This document shows positions 42,159 to 52,030 of a stretch of DNA of 64,000 bases, in pieces. A program made the position numbers and the translations under genes. Source of the stretch: Campylobacter concisus (GTDB lineage: Bacteria > Campylobacterota > Campylobacteria > Campylobacterales > Campylobacteraceae). Each line of letters opens with the position of its first letter. Positions within the stretch are counted from its first letter, which is position 1. The stretch covers positions 1-64,000 of the forward strand of contig NZ_PPCG01000039.1 in assembly GCF_002913745.1 (NCBI RefSeq), given 5' to 3'. The notes under the pieces are model-generated. The model had not been told where the DNA came from, made no database searches, and was given only the letters and a program-made list of their open reading frames with translations.

Positions 42159-42646
42159 AGCACTTTGTCCCTAAATAGCACGATAGTAAGCACACTTTCA
42201 AGCGCTATGAAAAATAGATACTCTGCACTAAAAGTCAAATTTGGCTCGTTTAAGACGTAGGCAAAAAGGTTATTTACAAGAAAAGTTAGCACATAGCCAG
42301 AGGCGACAAAGATGATAAGCAGGCAATTTCGCCACTTCATCGTCGTATATAGCCAGTCTAGCACGAAGTTGTAAAATAGCAAAAACGCAATGATCGTTGA
42401 AAAGAGATAAAAGCCATGAATTTGCTCGGCAAAGACCAAGAAAATGAGTGAAAAATACCACGAGGGCTTAAACTCATCATACTGCTTTTGCTTTCTTGAA
42501 TACTCCAAAATCATATATGTAAAAAAGATGCCAATAAGTGGTGGCAAGAAGCCAAACTGCGTAGTTGCGATCTCATAAGATAATAAAAAAATGACCCACC
42601 AAAAGCCTTTAAAAATTTTAATATCTAAGCTGCTTATGGTTTGCAT
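42155..42646 (-). CDS. Integral membrane protein in the MreD position
   Basis: 163 residues with four to five hydrophobic segments, short loops, and no soluble domain. Directly before mrdA in the same operon, where rod-shape protein MreD often lies, and similar in size to MreD, but I see no diagnostic motif. ATG 42646 with GGTAGGT just before it is preferred to a TTG at 42658 that overlaps engB. Confidence 0.55.
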   Translation of the reverse strand: MQTISSLDIKIFKGFWWVIFLLSYEIATTQFGFLPPLIGIFFTYMILEYSRKQKQYDEFKPSWYFSLIFLVFAEQIHGFYLFSTIIAFLLFYNFVLDWLYTTMKWRNCLLIIFVASGYVLTFLVNNLFAYVLNEPNLTFSAEYLFFIALESVLTIVLFRDKVL

Positions 42647-42647
42647 T

Positions 42648-43259
42648 TTACCTACCAAGAGCGTGGTTTATGATAGCTTCCCGTGCCTTGTCGATGCCGC
42701 TTTTGCTGAGTGTCGAGACCAAAATGCCACTTGGGTCAAATTTCATTATCGCACTCTTTTGGCTTTGATTTAGCTTGTCGCTTTTTGTGTATAAATTTAA
42801 GATTTTCTGATCAGCCCTTAAAAAGCTTTTTAGGTAAGAATCCACATTTACGTCGATGTCTAAGTCAAAATGTCTAGCGTCTATTAGATGTATAAAAAGT
42901 CTGATGTCGCTTCTAAATTTCAAAAATTCATCTAAATTTTTACGCCACTCATCGTGTTTTGACTTTGCCACTTTTGCGTAGCCAAAGCCTGGTAGATCGA
43001 CCAAGATGAGTTTAAATTTCTCTTTTTCACTCTCTTCTTTTTCCTCACAAAACTCAGCCTCAAAGAAATTTATAAGCTGCGTTTTGCCAGGAGTTGATGA
43101 GCTTTTGGCTAAATTTTTTTGATTTACAAGTGCGTTTATGAGGCTGCTTTTACCCACATTTGACCTGCCCAAAAAGACCACCTCGCTTGTCACAAAGCTT
43201 GGAGCCTCTTTTATGCTTGGGCTTGAAGTGATAAATTTAGCGCTCAAGGCTCTTATCAC
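42648..43259 (-). CDS. engB: Ribosome biogenesis GTPase EngB (YihA/YsxC)
   Basis: P-loop GTPase with G1 GRSNVGKSSLIN, G3 DLPGFG and G4 TKSDK, needed for 50S subunit assembly. 203 residues is usual; an inserted Glu/Lys stretch (about 83-92) sits before G3. ATGA overlap with lptA. Confidence 0.93.
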   Translation of the reverse strand: MIRALSAKFITSSPSIKEAPSFVTSEVVFLGRSNVGKSSLINALVNQKNLAKSSSTPGKTQLINFFEAEFCEEKEESEKEKFKLILVDLPGFGYAKVAKSKHDEWRKNLDEFLKFRSDIRLFIHLIDARHFDLDIDVNVDSYLKSFLRADQKILNLYTKSDKLNQSQKSAIMKFDPSGILVSTLSKSGIDKAREAIINHALGR

Positions 43260-43732
43260 TTGGTTTTATCCTCTATTTGAAAGATAAATTTAACTGGCTT
43301 TTTCTCATCGCTATTTACGCTATATGTGCCATCTTTTTGATTGACCACGATCTTTTCGCCGTAGACATTTTTATCAGTCTCTACCTCGTGCAAGTAGCCG
43401 TTGCCAGTTACTGTGTATGTCTGTTTTGCTGGCTCGTATGTGAGCGTATCGCCCTTGCCGTCATAGTGCTTATCTTTCATGAAAATTTTAGCTCTAGCGT
43501 TGCCTATGGCTACATATTTTACTGGCTGGCGCTTTTTATCAAAATGCACAACGACTTTGTTTGCCTTTAGCTCATCGTATGAGCCTTTTTTGATATTTAC
43601 GTTGCCTACAAATTCGCTGATCTGCTTGTTTTCATCAGCAAAAAAATCGTTTGATGTGATCTCAACTTGCTCTGCATTTAAAAATGTAAAGCCCAAAATC
43701 ATCGCTAAAATCGCTGCTTTTCTTCTACCCAT
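43256..43732 (-). CDS. lptA: Lipopolysaccharide transport periplasmic protein LptA
   Basis: Signal peptide (residues 1-20, ending LNA), then an OstA/LptA beta-jellyroll domain (VEITSNDFFADENKQISEF, GNVNIKKG). Forms the periplasmic LPS bridge with LptC. 158 residues; the start lies 28 bases within the end of lptC. Confidence 0.85.
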   Translation of the reverse strand: MGRRKAAILAMILGFTFLNAEQVEITSNDFFADENKQISEFVGNVNIKKGSYDELKANKVVVHFDKKRQPVKYVAIGNARAKIFMKDKHYDGKGDTLTYEPAKQTYTVTGNGYLHEVETDKNVYGEKIVVNQKDGTYSVNSDEKKPVKFIFQIEDKTK

Positions 43733-44232
43733 GCCCTTAACCCTTTTATCTGCGTTTGTTTTTTACCAAGATCGTAGCTTCCACTATCGCCCAGTGCTTT
43801 ATCGCCATTTCTAGTGATGGTGAAATTTGCCTCTGATCTTACTATTTTTGTCTTTGTATTATATATAACTTCATCGCTTTTAAATTTCAAACTATCGTTG
43901 TTTTCATAGTTTGCATTTTTTTGAAAGATTATCTCATCGTTTTGCGAGATAGCCTTGTCTGAGCTTAGAAAATGTCTTAAATTTCCCCTTAAAATTCTCG
44001 CCTTAAAGTCTAAAAATTCATCCCTGTCGTTATATCTGTTTAGCTCGTCACTCTCATAAACTCCGCTTATCTTGGTCGAGTTTATCTCATAATCAACCAC
44101 GTCATTTACCTGCATATTTGATATGTTGGTATCAACCTTTAGCACGTTTGCTAGGTATGGGTCTTGTGCAGCTAAAAATATCATCACAGCACTAAAAATA
44201 GCCACGACGAAGTAGAAAATTTTTACAACCAA
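43705..44232 (-). CDS. lptC: LPS export protein LptC
   Basis: One N-terminal membrane anchor followed by a periplasmic jellyroll domain (DVVDYEINSTKISGVYESDE; KSDEVIYNTKTKIVRSEANF in two parts). 175 residues. Sequence conservation in this family is low; the position between kdsC and lptA supports the call. Confidence 0.8.
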   Translation of the reverse strand: MVVKIFYFVVAIFSAVMIFLAAQDPYLANVLKVDTNISNMQVNDVVDYEINSTKISGVYESDELNRYNDRDEFLDFKARILRGNLRHFLSSDKAISQNDEIIFQKNANYENNDSLKFKSDEVIYNTKTKIVRSEANFTITRNGDKALGDSGSYDLGKKQTQIKGLRAWVEEKQRF

Positions 44233-44711
44233 CGCTTAGACCACTCATCATATAAATTTTCTGATTTTATGATCATCTCGATCATCTCTCTAACAGCGCC
44301 ATTGCCACCTTTGTGCTTTAGCTTTGTCTTTACATCAAGCTCTTTAATGGCATCTTTTGGCTTAAAGCTCCATGCAACTGCGTCTAAAATTTTATAGTCA
44401 TTATAGTCATCGCCGATAGCTGCTGCGTTTTTAAAGCTAAGCCCTTCAAATTTTAATATCTCGCTTGCTACTTCAAATTTATCGCCAACGCCTTGATAGA
44501 CGTGATTTATCTTTAGATCCTCAGCCCTTCGCTCAACGATGGCCGACTTTCTACCAGTGATGATAGCCACCTTTTTGCCAAGCTTTAGCCAGCTCTCTAT
44601 CGCGTAACCATCTTTTACATCAAAAAATTTAAGCTCTTCGCCATTTGCATTGTAGATGATCTTGCCATCAGTGAGGCACCCATCAACGTCTAAAAATATA
44701 ATTTCTATCAT
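44223..44711 (-). CDS. kdsC: 3-deoxy-D-manno-octulosonate 8-phosphate phosphatase
   Basis: HAD-family phosphatase making KDO for lipopolysaccharide inner core. DVDGCLTDGKI near residue 7 carries the nucleophile Asp; ITGRKS and GDDYNDYKIL are HAD motifs II and IV. 162 residues, no cap domain. Overlaps lptC and hisB by a few bases each. Confidence 0.9.
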   Translation of the reverse strand: MIEIIFLDVDGCLTDGKIIYNANGEELKFFDVKDGYAIESWLKLGKKVAIITGRKSAIVERRAEDLKINHVYQGVGDKFEVASEILKFEGLSFKNAAAIGDDYNDYKILDAVAWSFKPKDAIKELDVKTKLKHKGGNGAVREMIEMIIKSENLYDEWSKRWL

Positions 44712-45295
44712 AAAACGCCCTTGGTACTTGGAGTGCCAATCCTTGCGTTTTTGGCAAGCGCTCTGCGGAGTGCTACGGCAAATGATTTAAATGTTGCTTC
44801 GATGATGTGATGAGTGTTTTTGCCACGAATTTGATTTAGATGAAGAGTGATGGCTGAATTTATAGCAACTGCTCTAAAAAACTCCTCCACAAGCTCAGTG
44901 TCAAACTCACCAACCTTGGCATTTTCATTAAAATTTTCATATACAAGGTAGGCTCTGTTGCTAAGATCTAGCGCGCAAAAAACAGCCGCCTCATCCATAA
45001 CAACGCTCGCCTCGCCAAACCTCTCAACACCGCTTAATGGATATAAAGCCTCTTTTAAAAGCTGTCCCAAAACTATGCCTACATCCTCGACGCTGTGGTG
45101 AAAATCCACATGCGTGTCGCCCTTGCATGAAATTTCAAGATCGAGCAAAGAGTGCTTTGTAAATGCCTCAAGCATATGGTCAAAAAAGCCAATGCCTGTG
45201 CTTATCTTTGCAACCCCAGAGCCGTAAATTTTGAGCTTCATTGAGATTTGCGTCTCTTTTGTGTTTCTAATTAGTTCTAAAATTTCCTCTCTCAC
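44708..45295 (-). CDS. hisB: Imidazoleglycerol-phosphate dehydratase
   Basis: Histidine biosynthesis step 6. Metal-binding His/Glu motifs appear as FFDHMLEAFTKHS, DFHHSVEDVG and HHIIEATFKSFA. The 195-residue protein is monofunctional, lacking the HisB phosphatase domain. It stands alone among envelope genes rather than in a his operon. Confidence 0.95.
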   Translation of the reverse strand: MREEILELIRNTKETQISMKLKIYGSGVAKISTGIGFFDHMLEAFTKHSLLDLEISCKGDTHVDFHHSVEDVGIVLGQLLKEALYPLSGVERFGEASVVMDEAAVFCALDLSNRAYLVYENFNENAKVGEFDTELVEEFFRAVAINSAITLHLNQIRGKNTHHIIEATFKSFAVALRRALAKNARIGTPSTKGVL

Positions 45296-45298
45296 GCC

Positions 45299-46174
45299 CT
45301 AACCTCTTACTATAAATGCACCTTGGAATTTACCGCTTCTTGCGTAATCTCTAGCCTCGTCCTCGCTTCTAAAGCCATTTAAAAATACCCTATAAATGGT
45401 TGAGCCATCTATCGTAAATGTCTTAACGACTGATCTATAACCATCTATGCTTTTATGCTCTCTTTGGTATCTGTTTGCGCCTTCAAGGTTTTTAAACGAG
45501 CCAATTTGTACCATAAAATCTCCACCCACAACGCGTTGCTCTGATGAGATCACAATGCCACCAACTGGGGCCGTTGGAGAGACTGGATTTGGCACTTTTA
45601 TGCCAGTGCTTGTTGGTTTTGTTGGTTGCGCGCTAGCGGTTGTAACAGCGTTAATGTCTTCATTAAAGCCGATAACCTCCATACTAACTGGAGCTGTACC
45701 AGTGCCGATGACATCAAGCTTCATCGCAGCTGCTTTTGAAAGGTCAAGCACCCTGTCAGCCACAAAAGGTCCTCTGTCATTTACACGCACGATAACACTT
45801 TTTTGATTTCTTAAATTTGTTACTTTAAGTATTGTATTCATCGGCAAAGTTTTATGCGCCGCAGTCATATTATACATATTATAAACTTCGCCATTTGATG
45901 TTGTTTTGCCGTGAAAATTTGGACCATACCAGCTTGCCGTTCCGCTGGCTTTATCGCCGACACTTACGACGGTTGGATAGTATGTTTTGCCATTTATGGT
46001 GTATGGTCTCATTGTTGCTTTTTGAACTGAGGCTGAGTTGTTGCCTCTTACATTAGTTGGGCCACTTGGAGTAAATGGAGCCCCGCTCCAAGAACAACCA
46101 GTGATTAAAAGTGTAAAACTTAGTCCTAAGTAGAAATTTAGGCTCTTACGGTATGACAATATTTGCTCCGACAT
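45299..46174 (-). CDS. rlpA: RlpA lipoprotein, peptidoglycan lytic transglycosylase
   Basis: Lipobox LITGC, a double-psi beta-barrel domain (ASWYGPNFHGKTTSNGE, AAHKTLPMNT, VNDRGPF) with the catalytic Asp, and a C-terminal SPOR domain (FMVQIGSFKN to end). Cuts denuded glycan at division sites in studied bacteria. 291 residues; overlaps mltD by 29 bases. Confidence 0.9.
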   Translation of the reverse strand: MSEQILSYRKSLNFYLGLSFTLLITGCSWSGAPFTPSGPTNVRGNNSASVQKATMRPYTINGKTYYPTVVSVGDKASGTASWYGPNFHGKTTSNGEVYNMYNMTAAHKTLPMNTILKVTNLRNQKSVIVRVNDRGPFVADRVLDLSKAAAMKLDVIGTGTAPVSMEVIGFNEDINAVTTASAQPTKPTSTGIKVPNPVSPTAPVGGIVISSEQRVVGGDFMVQIGSFKNLEGANRYQREHKSIDGYRSVVKTFTIDGSTIYRVFLNGFRSEDEARDYARSGKFQGAFIVRG

Positions 46175-47357
46175 TTAAATTTGAACTAGCCAAAGAATTT
46201 GCATCTTTTATATCTTTTTCGCTTACATTAAATTTCTTTGATAAAGATGCGATTGTATCGCCTGTTTGAACTACGTAGTTGTGAGATTTATTTTGAGTAG
46301 AAAAAGGGATTATTAGTTTTTGATTATAGCTTACTGCGTTTGTGCTAAGCTCGTTGTAGTCCTTGATCGCTCTGTGGCTAACGCCTGTCTTTTTAGAGAT
46401 AGAAAGCAAGGTCTCGCCTTTTTTTACAGTGTATGCGTAGAAGTTATTTTTGCCATTAAATGGTTTGAAATTATCTGAGAAAAGTTGCTTTTTATTTTCA
46501 GGGATATAAACGTAATAATCTTTTAAAGTTGGAGGTGTAAATACAAATTTTAAATGCGGGTTATTACTTTTCATCTTTTTTGTGCTAAGACCGATGCTGT
46601 CGCCTATCTGAGCTAAATTTGTACCGCCTGGTACTTTTACTTTCGTAAGTCTTAATCCACCATTTATGTTTAGCAAAGATGACTCTTTAGATATCAAAAA
46701 GTCTGCATCTTTTGCTATATATGCCGCTCTTAAAATTTTAATGATGAAATTTCTAGTTTCAGGTGGAAGATACTTCTTTTCTGAATCAATCAGTGTTACC
46801 AAATCATCTGTGCCAGCTTTTTGTATTGCTCTTCTAAGCGTTCCATCACCACAATTATAAGCTAATGCTGCAAGATACCACTTGCCAAATTGATTTTTAA
46901 GTGATCTTAGATAGTTTGTAGCTGCAACAGTTGATTCAACTGGATCTTTTCTCTCATCGGTGTATTGCCCTACTTTTAGACCGTGAATTTTAGCTGTTTG
47001 CTCCATAAACTGCCACATACCAGTAGCTTTAGCGTTTGAGACAGTGTGATTTGAAAAGCCTGACTCTATCATTGCTAGGTAGAAAAACGACTCAGGCACG
47101 CCTGATTTTTTGATCTGCTCTTTTATCATTGGTATATACATATAGCCGTTTTTCAAGGCATCTGTAAATGTTCTTACCTGTGAGTTTTGTATGCCTTGTC
47201 TCATCTTTGCATAGTGAGAAGTTTTCATAAAGCTAGCATCGATGTCTAGCTCCTTTAAAATTTTAACCTGAGTGTCGTAAGAGCTCTTCTCAGGGGCGTT
47301 TGCTAGTAGCAAGGTGCTACATGCAAATAATAAAAATATCTTAAGCATTGCTTTCAT
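46146..47357 (-). CDS. mltD: MltD-like membrane-bound lytic murein transglycosylase
   Basis: 403 residues: a signal sequence, an SLT domain with catalytic Glu in MIESGFSNH and ATGMWQFM and AYNCGDGTLRRA, then a LysM-like segment and two clear LysM domains (YTVKKGETLLSISKK; YVVQTGDTIASLSKK). The ATG at 47357 with AAGGAT six bases before is preferred to an upstream TTG at 47378. Confidence 0.9.
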   Translation of the reverse strand: MKAMLKIFLLFACSTLLLANAPEKSSYDTQVKILKELDIDASFMKTSHYAKMRQGIQNSQVRTFTDALKNGYMYIPMIKEQIKKSGVPESFFYLAMIESGFSNHTVSNAKATGMWQFMEQTAKIHGLKVGQYTDERKDPVESTVAATNYLRSLKNQFGKWYLAALAYNCGDGTLRRAIQKAGTDDLVTLIDSEKKYLPPETRNFIIKILRAAYIAKDADFLISKESSLLNINGGLRLTKVKVPGGTNLAQIGDSIGLSTKKMKSNNPHLKFVFTPPTLKDYYVYIPENKKQLFSDNFKPFNGKNNFYAYTVKKGETLLSISKKTGVSHRAIKDYNELSTNAVSYNQKLIIPFSTQNKSHNYVVQTGDTIASLSKKFNVSEKDIKDANSLASSNLNVGANIVIP

Positions 47358-47422
47358 TTCTATCCTTTTTCGTGTCAAAGCTTAATGATGCTAGCATCTT
47401 AAGCAAGCACAATGCCCAAAAT

Positions 47423-48208
47423 TTAGGCAAAGCACTTAAATAACCTTTTGGCATTATCTGAAGTCGTTTTACAAACTACTTCAAATTCAAGGTTTAAAAT
47501 TTCAGCTATCTTTTTAGCAACAAATGTCGTAAACGCCGGCTCATTTCTCTTGCCACGATTTGGTTCTGGCGTGAGATAAGGGGCGTCAGTCTCTATCAAT
47601 ACCCTATCAAAAGGAATTTTTGGCAGAATTTCAACTAAATTCTTAGCGTTTTTAAATGTCAAAACGCCACCTATGCCAAAGTAAAAATTCCCAAATTTGC
47701 AAAGCTCCAAAAGAAGTGGCGAGGCATTATAACAATGCAAAACTGCCCCAGCTTCAAGCTTTGGCGCATACTCTTTTAATATGTTAAAAGAGTCCTCATT
47801 AGCCTCTCTGATATGGAGGATAACGGGTTTTTTTAACTCAACTGCCAAATCAAGTTGAGCTAAAAAAACACGTTTTTGATCAGCTTTTTCTCTTAGCTTT
47901 TCTTCTTCATCTTTTGGCAAGCGGTAGTAGTCAAGCCCACATTCACCGATAGCCACGCACTTTTTATCTTTGGCAAATTCTCTTAAAGTCTCTATATTAA
48001 AATTCTCTTTATCATAGGGATGAACTCCAACGGCAAAGAAAATATCACTTTTTTCGTGCGCTATTTTAGCCGCTTTTGGTAAATCATTAATATCAGCTCC
48101 AGGGATAATAAAGCCTTTTAGCCCTAAATTTCTGGCTTCAGATAAAATTTGCTCTAGGTCAAAATCATAAACTTTACTATCCAAATGACAATGCGTATCT
48201 ATAATCAT
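47423..48208 (-). CDS. tatD: TatD family metal-dependent hydrolase
   Basis: TIM-barrel hydrolase with the metal-binding start DTHCHLDS, GECGLDYYR, PVILHIRE, HCYNAS and ETDAPYL. Homologues have 3'-5' DNase and proofreading activity; the tat name is historical. 261 residues; ATGA overlap with the preceding regulator gene. Confidence 0.9.
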   Translation of the reverse strand: MIIDTHCHLDSKVYDFDLEQILSEARNLGLKGFIIPGADINDLPKAAKIAHEKSDIFFAVGVHPYDKENFNIETLREFAKDKKCVAIGECGLDYYRLPKDEEEKLREKADQKRVFLAQLDLAVELKKPVILHIREANEDSFNILKEYAPKLEAGAVLHCYNASPLLLELCKFGNFYFGIGGVLTFKNAKNLVEILPKIPFDRVLIETDAPYLTPEPNRGKRNEPAFTTFVAKKIAEILNLEFEVVCKTTSDNAKRLFKCFA

Positions 48209-49461
48209 AAAGCTATTTCTACCCTATTTCTACCATTTTCTTTAGCGACATAAAGCGCTGAGTCGCAAGCTTCAAGCATATCATCTATCTCGCAGTGACC
48301 TTTCCCAAAAGAAACCCCGATAGAAACGGTCACTTTTATGGTTTTATCTTTTATGATCACCTCATTTTCAGCCACTTTTGCTCTTAAATTTACAAAAAAT
48401 TTAATCGCCTCCTCTTTTGCTATCTTTTTAAGAACAACACAAAATTCCTCACCACCAAACCTAGCGACTACATCTCTTCCTTTTGTATTGTCAATTAGTA
48501 TCTTTGCGAGTGATTTTAGTATCTTGTTGCCACCATCATGTCCGTATGTGTCATTTATCTTTTTAAAGTGATCTATATCAAGCATAGCAATCGCATAAGG
48601 TTCATCAAGCTCTTCAGCTGCTTGGACATACTCTTCTATATCTTGATAGAAAAATCTTCTATTGTAAGCGCCAGTTAAAAAGTCGCGGTTGGCAAAATTT
48701 GCTATTTTATTTATATTTTCCATCGCCTCAATGGTGTTATTTACACGGCAAATGAGCTCTTCTTTAGAAAATGGCTTTGCTATAAAGTCGCTAGCTCCAT
48801 TTTTTAAAAATATCGAAGCATCAGTCTTTTCGCTAGGCGAGGTCATCACGATCACACCAAGGTGGTTTTTATCTTTCTCTTTTCTAACCTCTTTTAAGAC
48901 TTCTAAGCCATCTTTAACAGGCATTCTATAGTCAGTTATGATTAAATTTATATCAGGATTATCAGCAAAATAGCTCATCGCCTCTTCGCCGTGAGCCGCT
49001 GCTAAAACCTTAAACTGAAGGCTAGTTAAGATTTTTTTTATCATATTTCTAAAAGGCAGTGAGTCCTCAACGACTAGGACTTTGTATTGTCTATTTTTGC
49101 TTAGTCTGTTTATCATTTGAAAGATGTAGTTGATATCATCCATGTTGCCCTTATAGACGTAATCAACTATGTCTTTGTTTATAAAAAATTCTTTTGTCTT
49201 ATCATCGATGCTACCAGTTAAAACGATAGCACAGAGCCCTTGAGCAAGGACATAATCAACGATCTCACCATTTGGTGCGTCAGGTAAATTTAGATCCAAG
49301 ATAGTCATAAAATAATCTTTGCCGTGCTCGCTAATAAGTATCTGGGCTTCGGCAAAATCGTACGCAACGTCGATAGCCATATCCTCAATGCTCTTTTCCA
49401 TCTGCATGACGATTAGCTTAGCAAGTGCCTTATTATCATCAACTACTAGAATTCTTTCCAT
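48205..49461 (-). CDS. cbrR: Two-receiver GGDEF response regulator (CbrR-like)
   Basis: 418 residues: receiver 1 (about 1-120; Asp in TILDLNLPD), receiver 2 (about 127-250; ITDYRMP, AKPF) and a GGDEF diguanylate cyclase domain with an active GGEEF. The product-inhibition RxxD motif before it reads KGRD, so c-di-GMP feedback may be absent. The architecture and position before tatD match C. jejuni CbrR, linked to bile resistance. No kinase gene is adjacent. Confidence 0.88.
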   Translation of the reverse strand: MERILVVDDNKALAKLIVMQMEKSIEDMAIDVAYDFAEAQILISEHGKDYFMTILDLNLPDAPNGEIVDYVLAQGLCAIVLTGSIDDKTKEFFINKDIVDYVYKGNMDDINYIFQMINRLSKNRQYKVLVVEDSLPFRNMIKKILTSLQFKVLAAAHGEEAMSYFADNPDINLIITDYRMPVKDGLEVLKEVRKEKDKNHLGVIVMTSPSEKTDASIFLKNGASDFIAKPFSKEELICRVNNTIEAMENINKIANFANRDFLTGAYNRRFFYQDIEEYVQAAEELDEPYAIAMLDIDHFKKINDTYGHDGGNKILKSLAKILIDNTKGRDVVARFGGEEFCVVLKKIAKEEAIKFFVNLRAKVAENEVIIKDKTIKVTVSIGVSFGKGHCEIDDMLEACDSALYVAKENGRNRVEIAL

Positions 49462-49549
49462 ATTATTCCTGCGATTTTTTATTAAATTAGCTCGGATTTT
49501 AACAAATAAACCTAATCACAAAGCTTAAATTTAAAACTTAAATTTCAAG

Positions 49550-51070
49550 CTATTTTAAAAGTCCTTTGGCGAAATTTATCGCCTCTTCGCTGATGTGCTC
49601 GCCACTTATCATACGCGCAAGCTCATTTACACGCTCCTCTTTGTCAAGCTCTCTTACGACTGAGCTCTCGCCGTGACGCTCTACTAAAAAGTGCGAATTT
49701 GCCTTTGAGCTAAGCTGCGGCTGGTGCGAAATGGCAAAAATTTGATAAAAATTTGCAAGCTTGAGCAAGACATTTGCGATACTCATCGCCTCTTTTCCGC
49801 TTAAATTTGCATCTATTTCATCTAAAATGATGACATCACCGCCAGTTTTCGTGATCTCACTAGATGCGGCTATGAAGGCCAGCCTTAAGCGGTTTAGCTC
49901 GCCTGAGCTTAAATTTTTAAGCAAGGTCTCGTTTAAATTTAAACAAATTTCATCAACGCCTAAAATATCAAGCCTTTTGCCCTCGATCATTAGCGTAATA
50001 TCTGGCATATAAAGCTCTTTTAGGTATAAATTTATCATCGCCTCAAGTTCTTTTAAATTTACGCTCCTTGCCTTGCTTAAAGCGCTGGCTAACTCATTTG
50101 CCTTTTTGCTTAAAATTTCAAATTTCTTCTCAAGCTCGCTCTTTTCAAAGCTTAAATTTTCATATCTGGCAAGCTCTTTTTCCTTTTTATCAAGCGCTTC
50201 TAATGCCTCTTCTTCGCTGCCATAGCGCCTAATGATGGCATTAAGAGCTTCTATCCTATCAAGCACGCTCTCCACGTCGATATCGTCAAGCTCCTCCATA
50301 TTTAGGCTATCTCTTGCAACCCTTAGTTCATTCATCGCATCTTCAAAAAAGCCGTTGTCAAGGTCGCTGATGCTTAGCGCCTCATTTACGCTGTGCTCTA
50401 GCTCAAATATCCGCTCAGCCCTAGCCCACGCCTCATTTATCTTATCTTTTTTACTAAGCCTTTTTTTAGTTTCCATAAGCTCTTCAAACTCGCCTTTTTT
50501 AGGCCCAACGCTTCTTATCTTCTCGATCTCAAAGCTAGCAAGCTCCTTTAGCTCCTCGACCTTTTTCTCTTCCTCTTTTATAGTGGCTAGCTCTTTTGAA
50601 ATTTTAGAAAATTCCAAAAACACCTCTTCAAATTCCTGCTTTATCTCTTTAAATTTCTCATTTTTTGAAATTTCAAGCCTATCAAGCAAATTTAGAAATT
50701 TCTCATTTTCAAATTCATTTGCCTCTTTTGCCGAGAGATATTTGATGTGCTCGCGCGCCACTTGGGCTAAATTTTTCTTTGAGATGGCTTGTTGATTTAT
50801 AAAATACCTCGTGCTCTTATCTTTTAAAAGCTTGAAAATATTAACCTCTTCGTTTTCTATGCCAAACTCATCAAGCTCAAATTTATGCTCCACGTCAGCT
50901 TCTATCAGCCTTGCCTCGCTATCTTTTAGCCCAAAAACAGCCATTATGGCACTCATCAGTACCGATTTACCAGCACCGCTAACACCCGTAAATACGCTAA
51001 GACCCTCTTTGAAATTTAGCTCGACATTTTTAAAATTTAGATAATCCTTAATCAAAATTCGATCAATCAT
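49550..51070 (-). CDS. recN: DNA repair protein RecN
   Basis: SMC-like ATPase for double-strand-break repair. Walker [14 protein letters not shown], a central coiled-coil region rich in Glu and Lys (residues about 150-340), signature [13 protein letters not shown], and Walker [14 protein letters not shown]. At 506 residues it is a little shorter than E. coli RecN (553). Confidence 0.93.
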   Translation of the reverse strand: MIDRILIKDYLNFKNVELNFKEGLSVFTGVSGAGKSVLMSAIMAVFGLKDSEARLIEADVEHKFELDEFGIENEEVNIFKLLKDKSTRYFINQQAISKKNLAQVAREHIKYLSAKEANEFENEKFLNLLDRLEISKNEKFKEIKQEFEEVFLEFSKISKELATIKEEEKKVEELKELASFEIEKIRSVGPKKGEFEELMETKKRLSKKDKINEAWARAERIFELEHSVNEALSISDLDNGFFEDAMNELRVARDSLNMEELDDIDVESVLDRIEALNAIIRRYGSEEEALEALDKKEKELARYENLSFEKSELEKKFEILSKKANELASALSKARSVNLKELEAMINLYLKELYMPDITLMIEGKRLDILGVDEICLNLNETLLKNLSSGELNRLRLAFIAASSEITKTGGDVIILDEIDANLSGKEAMSIANVLLKLANFYQIFAISHQPQLSSKANSHFLVERHGESSVVRELDKEERVNELARMISGEHISEEAINFAKGLLK

Positions 51071-51938
51071 TATAACCCCAGTGAAGTTTCTCTTTTAAAA
51101 TTTGAAAATAATCCCTGCCAATATGGCGTATCAGCCTCGCTTTTTTATCACTCAGACTCATGCTAACGGCTGAAATTTTACTCATATCAAAGCGGTCTTG
51201 TCCGTCTATGACTAAAATGGCGTCGCTATTTGTTCTAAATTTGACCGTGTGATTTTTGGTAAGCACGACTGGACGCTGCGTGAGTGAGTGCGAGCAGATG
51301 GGAGTTAGCGCAAAGACCTCGCTTAGTGGATAGATGATAGGACCATTTGCGCTCATGTTATATGCCGTGGTACCAGCTGGAGTTGCGACTATGACGCCGT
51401 CTCCATAATATGAGTTAAAATACTTTTCATTTAAAAGTGCCTCGATATGCGTCATCGAGCCGCCATTTTTACTAACGATGACCGCGTCGTTAAATGCTAT
51501 CTTTTTCTCAGTTTTGCCATCATTTTTGTGAAGCGTAACATCAAGCATAAAAGGCGTTTCTACCTCAAATTTATTATCAAAAAAGTCTTTAAAAAACTTC
51601 TCACTCTCATTTATCGTGATATCTGTCAAAAAGCCGAGCCTGCCAGCGTGTATGCCAAGGACGAGCGGCGAGATGTGAGCTAGCTTTCTGCAAGTTGAGA
51701 TGATCGTGCCGTCACCGCCAAGCGTGATAAGAAATTCGCACTCTTTGGCTAGTTTTATCAGCTCAAAGCCACTTTTTTCTACCTGCTTTGCACAGCTTTT
51801 TTCAAGCAAAATTTCTGCGTTATACTTTTTTAAAATTTTTTCTAGCTTTGCTAAATCCTGCTTAAATAATGGATAATCTTTCGCGATAAGTCCCACTTTT
51901 TTGGCGTTTGTGGTATTAAATTTTTGTTCATTTTTCAT
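51063..51938 (-). CDS. nadK: NAD kinase
   Basis: Makes NADP from [15 protein letters not shown] and [10 protein letters not shown] and the NE/D-type [22 protein letters not shown] region are family signatures. The ATG at 51938 gives 291 residues, the family length; the frame stays open to 52019 but upstream codons look non-coding. Overlaps recN by 8 bases. Confidence 0.93.
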   Translation of the reverse strand: MKNEQKFNTTNAKKVGLIAKDYPLFKQDLAKLEKILKKYNAEILLEKSCAKQVEKSGFELIKLAKECEFLITLGGDGTIISTCRKLAHISPLVLGIHAGRLGFLTDITINESEKFFKDFFDNKFEVETPFMLDVTLHKNDGKTEKKIAFNDAVIVSKNGGSMTHIEALLNEKYFNSYYGDGVIVATPAGTTAYNMSANGPIIYPLSEVFALTPICSHSLTQRPVVLTKNHTVKFRTNSDAILVIDGQDRFDMSKISAVSMSLSDKKARLIRHIGRDYFQILKEKLHWGYND

Positions 51939-52030
51939 AGAAATGATTGTAACATATTTTATTTTAACAAAGCTTTTCAAAAGAAAAAAGCGATTATAAT
52001 TGCCTAAAAAACATTGCAAAGGAGCATTTT

